This document shows positions 58,577-64,000 of a DNA stretch of 64,000 bases, piece by piece (position 1 is the first letter of the stretch; every line of letters starts with the position of its first letter). The stretch covers positions 22,679-86,678 of the forward strand of contig WHTZ01000021.1 of NCBI GenBank assembly GCA_009377495.1. The letters are read 5' to 3'. The stretch comes from Luteitalea sp. GTDB lineage: Bacteria > Acidobacteriota > Vicinamibacteria > Vicinamibacterales > Vicinamibacteraceae. The notes beneath the pieces were generated by a model. That model was not told where the DNA came from and did not search any database. It was given only the letters and a program-made list of their open reading frames with translations. The position numbers were made by a program, and so were the translations under genes.

Positions 58577-60054
58577 CGGTCTCTCCTAACAATAGGATCT
58601 TTCATTTCCTGTTGCCAGCGACGCAGCACATCCCTCAGCTCCTGCACCTCTGCAGCATAAGCGGAATCATCAGCTAAATTGTTGAGTTCCCAGGGATCAC
58701 GTTCGAGATCGAAGAGCTGTGTCTGCTCAACCCGTGGATACTCGATCAGTTTGTACCGCTCGCCCCGTACCATCCGCTGGCTGTCCCTGAAAAGTCCAAA
58801 GACGTATCTGTAGATTATCTCCTTCGTGCCAGACAGAATCGGAGCAAAGCTTCTCCCCTGAACACGCTCGGGAATAGGGATCCTGGTCAGCTCACACGTC
58901 GTGGGGAAAAGGTCCCGCAGATAGACCTGCGCCTTCGTTCGCTTTCCCTTGGGAATACCGCGCCCTCGCAGGATCAGTGGGACGCCTATCGTATGCTCGT
59001 ACATGTTCTGCTTACCCCGCAGCCCGTGGCTGCCGATGGCCAGGCCGTGGTCGCTCGCAAAGATGATGAGGGTCTTCTCCAACTGCTCCGTCTCCTCGAG
59101 CGTCTTCAAGATCCTCCCGATACTGGCGTCCATATGAGTGATAACGGCGTAGTAGGCGGCCAGATCGGCCCGTACGTCGGCGGCCGTCCGGGGCCATGGA
59201 AGCAGCTGCTCGTCTCGTCCCCAGAAGTTTCCGTGATCGAAGGGATGCAGCGGCTGAAAGTTGGCGGGAAGGGGCATGGATGTGGGCCGGTACATGTCCT
59301 CATAGCCTGGGGGCAACAAGAGCGGATCATGGGGGGCGGTGAAGTTCACATGAAGGAAGAAGGGACGCTCCGGTTTTCGAGCGATGAAGTCGATGGCGGC
59401 ATCGGCAATGCGCTCACTGATGTCCGGGGTCAGCCCGACGCCCCGATCCGGAAACGTCTCCTTCGTATCAGTCTGAAAGACCCAGCCCCGGTAACCGGTT
59501 ATCTTGCGCCCGTGAACGTCTCGCTGGACGGTCAGCTCTCCGCCGCCGGAGGCGAAGAGCCCGAGCGTTTCCTCGTAGCCTTGAGTGCTGGGCCTGCCGC
59601 TGGTATGCCACTTCCCCACGTACCACGTGTGATAGCCGGCATCCCTCATGACTTCCGCCCAGGTCTCGAGCGACGGATCGAGGCGACTGCTGTGCCCGGG
59701 CAGGACGCCGTTGCGAAAGGGCGTGGCCCCCGTGAGAATCTGGGCCCGGCTGGGGACGCAGAGTGGATAAGACGCGACCGCCCTCAGGAACGTCGTTCCT
59801 TCCTGGACGAGACGATCGAGATTCGGTGTCTGTATGGCAGCATTGCCCAGGGCGTGGATCGTATCGGGACGCTGATCGTCACTGAGAATGAAAAGAACGT
59901 TGGGACGGTCCGGCGCTTGCTCGGCTCCAAGCCCGCTGGTTGCAACAGAAACCATGAGGACCAGAGTTGCGCTCAGCGTCACGGCCCGGCACCTTCCTCT
60001 CTTCCTTCCGGAAGGCTTTAGAGATTTGCAGATGAGAACCTGTCCGTCACTCAT
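58573..60054 (-). CDS. Type I sulfatase 5, exported
   Basis: The 493-residue protein has YPLCVPSRAQILTGATPFRN with formylglycine cysteine C99, WYVGKWHTSGRP, VLFILSDDQRPDTIHALGN and IIFASDHGLAIGSHGLRGKQ. The C-V-P-S-R variant and the KWHTSG pattern differ from the other five and recall choline-sulfatase-like or iduronate-sulfatase-like groups, so it may act on a different ester. The signal is TLSATLVLMVSVATSGLGAE after a basic leader. Its ATG overlaps the stop of the TIM-barrel gene (ATGA), and its stop overlaps the heme protein 5 start. Confidence 0.9.
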   Translation of the reverse strand: MSDGQVLICKSLKPSGRKRGRCRAVTLSATLVLMVSVATSGLGAEQAPDRPNVLFILSDDQRPDTIHALGNAAIQTPNLDRLVQEGTTFLRAVASYPLCVPSRAQILTGATPFRNGVLPGHSSRLDPSLETWAEVMRDAGYHTWYVGKWHTSGRPSTQGYEETLGLFASGGGELTVQRDVHGRKITGYRGWVFQTDTKETFPDRGVGLTPDISERIADAAIDFIARKPERPFFLHVNFTAPHDPLLLPPGYEDMYRPTSMPLPANFQPLHPFDHGNFWGRDEQLLPWPRTAADVRADLAAYYAVITHMDASIGRILKTLEETEQLEKTLIIFASDHGLAIGSHGLRGKQNMYEHTIGVPLILRGRGIPKGKRTKAQVYLRDLFPTTCELTRIPIPERVQGRSFAPILSGTKEIIYRYVFGLFRDSQRMVRGERYKLIEYPRVEQTQLFDLERDPWELNNLADDSAYAAEVQELRDVLRRWQQEMKDPIVRRDR

Positions 60055-61031
60055 GCCCGATATGCCTCTTGCATGTGCCTCTTGATCAATGCGAGATCTC
60101 GGCGAGCGGCCTCCAGCGCGCGATCTCGCCGAGCCGCAGGCGTAGCTCCCTCGATGTCGTACTCGACGTGCACCGACACCGGTCCCTGATAGTCAGCCTC
60201 GGCCAGCATCCGACAAAATGCGGGCCAGTCCACCATGCCCTCGCCTAGCGGACAGTTCACGTCGCGCCATTTCCCCTTCGCACCTTCCTCCCAGACATAA
60301 TCCTTGACGGCGATCATCCGGAGTCGTGGCATGGCCAGTGCGGCGGCCAGTTTCCATCCAACGCGACCACCCTCGACGACCGCGTGGCGCACATCGAAGT
60401 AGACGCCGACCGTTCGCGCGTCCAGCTTTTCAATCTCTGGCAAAAAGTCGAGCGTCGGCCCGCCCACGACCCCCGCATGAGTGTGATACCCAACGACGAG
60501 GGCGTAGCGGCGACCGAGTTCGGCCAGGGAGCCGAGCTGACGGCCTGCGTCCACCAGCTCGCGGCGCACGTCTTCTAGCTGGTACCGGTAGTAGCCAGGC
60601 TTCAGGAAGCGGACACCTCCGTTGCTTGCCGCCTCGAAGGTGGGCTGCGCCGCCGGGTCGTCTGCCGACAGCAGGCCTGTCGTGATCATCGGCACCTCGG
60701 TGCCCACCGCGTGGATCGCCTCGAGCGCGCGCGGCAGGTCGGTGGCGACGCGCTCCGGCAGCACGTGCCCCTTGAGACGCACCGTGAGGTCGACACCGTC
60801 GAAGCCAGCCTCGTTTACGGCGCAGCCGAGGTCCTTCCACGCGAGATCCGGGAGAAGCTTCGAGAACAAGCAGTACGGCCCGCGGAAGCCGTCTGCGCGC
60901 GACGCGCTCCCGGGGCGTGCGGCTCCTGTCTTCGGTACCGCCGAAGCCGTGCCGAAGGCCGCGCGCAGGTCTGCCGCGCGAGCGCTCACCGTGCTCGCAG
61001 CGATGGTCAGCAGCATGTCGCGACGCGTCAT
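60051..61031 (-). CDS. Tat-exported sugar phosphate isomerase/epimerase-like TIM-barrel protein 2
   Basis: The 326-residue protein begins MTRRDMLLTIAASTVSARAA, a short Tat-type signal, and belongs to the xylose-isomerase-like TIM-barrel family. Visible segments are LGCAVNEAGFDGVDLTVRLK, LVVGYHTHAGVVGG (His ligands), VGVYFDVRHAVVEGG (Asp), MIAVKDYVWEEG and VSVHVEYDIEGATP (Glu). ATG 61031 has GGAGGG 9 bp upstream; a longer frame overlaps sulfatase 6. It lies between sulfatases 6 and 5 in the operon. Periplasmic localisation would put it beside DUF1080 and the sulfatases, where it might isomerise a keto-sugar. The reaction is not known. Confidence 0.87.
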   Translation of the reverse strand: MTRRDMLLTIAASTVSARAADLRAAFGTASAVPKTGAARPGSASRADGFRGPYCLFSKLLPDLAWKDLGCAVNEAGFDGVDLTVRLKGHVLPERVATDLPRALEAIHAVGTEVPMITTGLLSADDPAAQPTFEAASNGGVRFLKPGYYRYQLEDVRRELVDAGRQLGSLAELGRRYALVVGYHTHAGVVGGPTLDFLPEIEKLDARTVGVYFDVRHAVVEGGRVGWKLAAALAMPRLRMIAVKDYVWEEGAKGKWRDVNCPLGEGMVDWPAFCRMLAEADYQGPVSVHVEYDIEGATPAARRDRALEAARRDLALIKRHMQEAYRA

Positions 61032-61048
61032 GAGTCGAGTCCCTCCAA

Positions 61049-62473
61049 TCAATAGTTCCGGAACGGACCGCGCGGCTCCGCCGCCTCCATCTCGGCCGTC
61101 CAGCGGGCAAATCGCGCACGCATCATCGCCAGGATTTCCGGCCTCTCCTCGGCCACGTTGCGCTGCTCGCCGAGATCGACCGAGAGATCGAAAAGCTCCT
61201 CCGTCGGGGGAAGATTGTCCGGGTTGCTGCGAGGCCAGTACGAGACCCACTTGTACTGGCCGACGCGGGCGGCCTGGTAACCGTCGGGCCAGTGCCAGTA
61301 CATTTCCTGACGAGACGACTGTTCCTTGCCTTGAAGAACGGGGAGCATGTTGAAGCCATCGAGGTGGACGTTCCGCGGAAACGCGCCGCTGATAGCCATG
61401 AACGTAGGCAGAATTTCCAGCGCGGTGAGAAACTCGTCGGTGGTCTGACCCACCGGGATCACCCCGGGCCACCACGCGATCAGGGGCACACGCAGCCCAC
61501 CCTCGAAACCTGAGCCTTTGCTGCCGCGCAGCCGAGCCCCATTGATGCGGCTCCCACCGCGGCCATTGTCGGCGATAAACAGGACGAACGTGTTGCGATC
61601 GAGCTCAAGCTGCCGTAGCGTCTCGAAGACCTCACCAATCGCCTCGTCCATGGCCGAAACCATCCCGGCATACTTGACCCGCCTGCCGGAGTGATCCTTG
61701 CCTGGGTAGTATTTTTCGAGGTAGTGCTTCGGCACCTGGAACGAATCCTTTTCGAGATTGGACGCTCCGTGCGGCGCGTTGAAGGCAAGGTAGAGGAAGA
61801 AGGGGTTGTCCCGGTTATCGCGAATGAAACGGTCGGCTTCCCGCCGGAAGAGATCGGTCGCATACATTCCTTGGTCGGCTTTCGTGCGCTCATTGTTTCT
61901 GAACATCGAGTGCACGCCGTAGCGCTCGTGGGTGTAATAGTCGATCCCGTTGTTCCCGTGTCCGTAGAAGTAGTCGAAACCTCGCTGGAGCGGGAGAAAG
62001 CGTTTGGCCTGGCCCATGTCCCATTTGCCGATGACGGCATTGGTATATCCCGCGGTCTTGAGAACGTCGCCAAAGGTTGTCTCGCGCGGATCGAGCCCCA
62101 GTGTCATCTCCGGCGACATGGCGTATTCCAAAGCACTGTACCGGTGCCGGTAGTTCACCATGTCGTTGCGGATCATCTCGTAGACGCCGTTCCGCTGCGG
62201 GTATCGTCCGGTAATGAGGCCGCTCCGCGCGGGCGTGCAAACCGAGGCGGTCATATAGAAGCTGGTACCGCGGATCCCTTCGACCGCCATTCGGTCCAGG
62301 TTCGGCGTGACGAATTCCGTGGCCCCAAAAGCGGCCACGTCAAACCCCTGGTCATCGCTGACGATCAGGATAATGTTCGGTGGACGATCGGGACTGGCGG
62401 CGGCGCCGCCGAAGGGGACAGCAGAGAGAAGAACCGCCAGAGCGGCGGTGTATCGGAGCGCGTGAGGTCTCAT
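61049..62473 (-). CDS. Type I sulfatase 6, exported
   Basis: The 474-residue protein contains ASVCTPARSGLITGRYPQRN with formylglycine cysteine C79, IILIVSDDQGFDVAAFGATE and VLFIADNGRGGSRINGARLR. Its signal is RYTAALAVLLSAVPFGGAAA. It is a clear paralogue of sulfatase 4 (TSFYMTA, GRYPQRNG, MIRNDMVNY, HERYG, FYLAFNAPHGASNLE). It follows TonB receptor 5 across a roughly 105-bp gap that is filled by the second structured repeat, and precedes TIM-barrel protein 2 by 17 bp. Confidence 0.92.
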   Translation of the reverse strand: MRPHALRYTAALAVLLSAVPFGGAAASPDRPPNIILIVSDDQGFDVAAFGATEFVTPNLDRMAVEGIRGTSFYMTASVCTPARSGLITGRYPQRNGVYEMIRNDMVNYRHRYSALEYAMSPEMTLGLDPRETTFGDVLKTAGYTNAVIGKWDMGQAKRFLPLQRGFDYFYGHGNNGIDYYTHERYGVHSMFRNNERTKADQGMYATDLFRREADRFIRDNRDNPFFLYLAFNAPHGASNLEKDSFQVPKHYLEKYYPGKDHSGRRVKYAGMVSAMDEAIGEVFETLRQLELDRNTFVLFIADNGRGGSRINGARLRGSKGSGFEGGLRVPLIAWWPGVIPVGQTTDEFLTALEILPTFMAISGAFPRNVHLDGFNMLPVLQGKEQSSRQEMYWHWPDGYQAARVGQYKWVSYWPRSNPDNLPPTEELFDLSVDLGEQRNVAEERPEILAMMRARFARWTAEMEAAEPRGPFRNY

Positions 62474-62486
62474 AGCGATGTGCGTC

Positions 62487-62584
62487 AGAACCCTTGAGAA
62501 GCCGAAACTTGACGCATTGGATCAAGTTTCGGGGCTCGCAAGTGAGCGTCGGGCGGCGCAGCTGGAGGCTGCGGCCCGCTAGAA
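62487..62584. repeat. Structured dispersed repeat, copy 2 (98 nt)
   Basis: It matches copy 1 (52697-52795) almost end to end. Stem 1 is CCGAAACTTGA (62502-62512) with TCAAGTTTCGG (62522-62532). Stem 2 is GCAGCTGGAGGCTGC (62558-62572), paired like copy 1 despite different bases. The right end GCTAGAA overlaps the stop codon of TonB receptor 5, so in the transcript it sits between TonB receptor 5 and sulfatase 6. Confidence 0.8.
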
Positions 62585-64000
62585 GATGAGCCGCAATTCA
62601 AAACTGATTTGGCGAGCCCGACGCGCACTGGTGATCCTCCCAAAGTTGGGGCTGTCGAATTGCGTATTCACGCCTCCCCACTGGGTGTGATTCAAGGCGT
62701 TAAAGAAGTTTGCCAGAAACTCCATTCTCGTGGTGCCGGAAAGAGGGAATACCTTCCCGATCCGCAGGTCGAGATTGTTGATGCCCGGGGCGTTGATGAG
62801 GCCTTGTGCCCCTGTGCCAAACGTCCCAAACGCTGGCTGTGCGAAACAGCTGATATTGAACCACTCAAACCGATCCTCAGGGGCATCCGTCGAGTCGCAG
62901 CCGGGAATGCGATCGGCGTGTTGGCGAGTCAAGGCGCTTCCCGTATTGTCGTTCGTTAGTATTCCTTGCGGAGCGCCGTCGGAGAATTCCGCTTTCCCGC
63001 TGAGGTTCCATCCTCCCAGAGTCAGGTTCATCACACCACGCAACGGGAAGGGTCGACCCTGACCCCACGGTAATTCATAGGTCCAACCCGTGATTGAGCG
63101 GACGGTCGGCACTAATTCCGACCGCCCGGCCCAGAGGTCGAAACTGCGGAAATCCAGGTTGCCATGGTCACTTTGCCTGACATTGCTAGAGGAGAGATCC
63201 TTTGACCAGGTGAGGCTGGACCTCAGGGTCAGCCCGTGCCATTGCCGGTTGGTCACGCCGAAGGTGGCCGAGTGATACTTGGACCACCCCCACGGGACCC
63301 AACTGCCAATGCGTCCCCAGCCCGGAAGCGGCCGGCGTTCCTGGAGCGGGACGTCGGCCAAATCGCCTTGAGGCAGTAGGGGAGCGTTCAAGTCCACGAA
63401 CTGGTTGTTGTGAACGGTACGCGATCCCAGGTAGTCAAGGTTCACGGACCACCGGGAGTGGAAGCGATGCTGAATGCTGAGCGACCATTGATACACGGTC
63501 GGCGGGCCATATTCCAGCTGGCCCAGGGTTCGTGGCGTCGCCGGTGGATCCTCATATGGCTGCGGAATGACGTCTGATACGGCCCGAGGAAAGAGATCTC
63601 GGACATCGAGTGGCGGCAGCTGCTCATTTCCGGCGATGATCTGCTCATCGCGCAAGGTAAAGAGCCCGCCTTGCTGTTGGATGTCGGAGAGCTGATTGGT
63701 GTTGGTATTGCCGGCGTAGAAGATCCCGCCGCCAGCCCGGACGACGGTGTTCTCTGTGGCGCGAAACGAAAACCCGATCCGTGGTGCAACATTCGCATCA
63801 GGGGTGTCATAACCGTGTTCGGGAATGTCGCCGCTGAGTGGAGCGTTCGTGCCGAACTCCGTGGCCGGATCGAACACGTCCGTGGGATCTTCCAGCGCAA
63901 AGAGCACCCGGCCGGGCGGCGTGAGATCGAACCCGGTCGCGACATCGGGCCGTGTCAACGATTTTGAGACAACCTGATTCAGCAATTTACTGTAGCGACT
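62579..64000 (-). CDS. Oar-type TonB-dependent receptor 5 (5' part outside the window)
   Basis: The frame is open to the window edge and gives 473 C-terminal residues, the barrel half of an Oar-type receptor. VAPRIGFSFRATENTVVRAG and GGIFYAGNTNTNQ are the typical barrel segments, followed by YQWSLSIQHRFHSRWSVNLD, WSKDLSSSNVRQS and a C-terminal GRITSARRARQISFELRLIF with the terminal Phe. It starts the minus-strand operon whose further genes are sulfatase 6, TIM-barrel protein 2, sulfatase 5, heme protein 5 and sulfatase 4. The missing part would hold the signal, the regulatory domain and the plug. Confidence 0.9.
   Translation of the reverse strand, partial: SRYSKLLNQVVSKSLTRPDVATGFDLTPPGRVLFALEDPTDVFDPATEFGTNAPLSGDIPEHGYDTPDANVAPRIGFSFRATENTVVRAGGGIFYAGNTNTNQLSDIQQQGGLFTLRDEQIIAGNEQLPPLDVRDLFPRAVSDVIPQPYEDPPATPRTLGQLEYGPPTVYQWSLSIQHRFHSRWSVNLDYLGSRTVHNNQFVDLNAPLLPQGDLADVPLQERRPLPGWGRIGSWVPWGWSKYHSATFGVTNRQWHGLTLRSSLTWSKDLSSSNVRQSDHGNLDFRSFDLWAGRSELVPTVRSITGWTYELPWGQGRPFPLRGVMNLTLGGWNLSGKAEFSDGAPQGILTNDNTGSALTRQHADRIPGCDSTDAPEDRFEWFNISCFAQPAFGTFGTGAQGLINAPGINNLDLRIGKVFPLSGTTRMEFLANFFNALNHTQWGGVNTQFDSPNFGRITSARRARQISFELRLIF

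Overview
The window looks like a piece of an Acidobacteriota genome, probably Vicinamibacteria-like. This is an inference from gene content: five Oar-type TonB-dependent receptors with an N-terminal carboxypeptidase-regulatory domain and no SusD partner, five very large propeller/HEAT/c-type-heme proteins of the 'PVC-type heme-binding' class, six type I sulfatases, Tat-exported TIM-barrel proteins, and GC-rich palindromic repeats between genes. A Planctomycetes or Verrucomicrobia origin would explain the heme proteins and sulfatases but not the Oar-type receptors. No rRNA, tRNA, CRISPR array or prophage was seen.

Layout. 1-2.2 kb: the end of a LysR regulator, a decayed transposase and a Tat-exported TIM-barrel protein. 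2.6-5.4 kb: a lone heme protein of lower GC. 5.4-10.4 kb: a GntR/LacI-type regulator divergent from a coupled operon (SDR, SIS-domain isomerase, a ROK/FAD-oxidoreductase chimera, a frameshifted phosphotriesterase). The regulator's promoter carries a 36-bp two-block element that also lies upstream of the TIM-barrel gene at 1.3-2.2 kb. 10.5-14.1 kb: TonB receptor 1. 14.3-20.1 kb: a + strand operon with a NagB-like deaminase, a ceramidase-like protein, a class I aldolase, a Gfo/Idh/MocA oxidoreductase and a PfkB kinase, which reads as amino-sugar catabolism. 20.1-29.6 kb (minus): heme protein, TonB receptor and two sulfatases. 29.9-47.9 kb (plus): Gfo/Idh/MocA, DUF1080 (3-keto-disaccharide hydrolase family), sulfatase, heme protein, two TonB receptors, ceramidase-like protein, heme protein. 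These two arms diverge from a 30-bp inverted repeat holding two mirror-image promoter-like sequences. 47.9-54.1 kb: ceramidase-like protein, a cytochrome/FG-GAP protein, a LacI regulator and an enolase-superfamily enzyme, with a dense cluster of palindromes near 49.5-49.76 kb. 54.1-64 kb (minus): TonB receptor, a structured 98-nt repeat, sulfatase, TIM-barrel protein, sulfatase, heme protein, sulfatase.

Working model (inference): a sulfated glycan or glycolipid is bound by the TonB receptors and desulfated by the exported sulfatases. Sugar oxidation (Gfo/Idh/MocA, and perhaps the propeller/heme proteins) followed by 3-keto-glycoside cleavage (DUF1080) may replace hydrolysis, because no classical glycoside hydrolase or polysaccharide lyase is present. 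The ceramidase-like proteins would remove N-acyl groups, and the NagB/PfkB/aldolase set would feed an amino sugar into glycolysis. Much of the locus has been built by duplication: two pairs of paralogous heme and TonB genes, plus a 61-bp remnant of another heme-gene 3' end. At least three dispersed palindromic repeat families are scattered through it.
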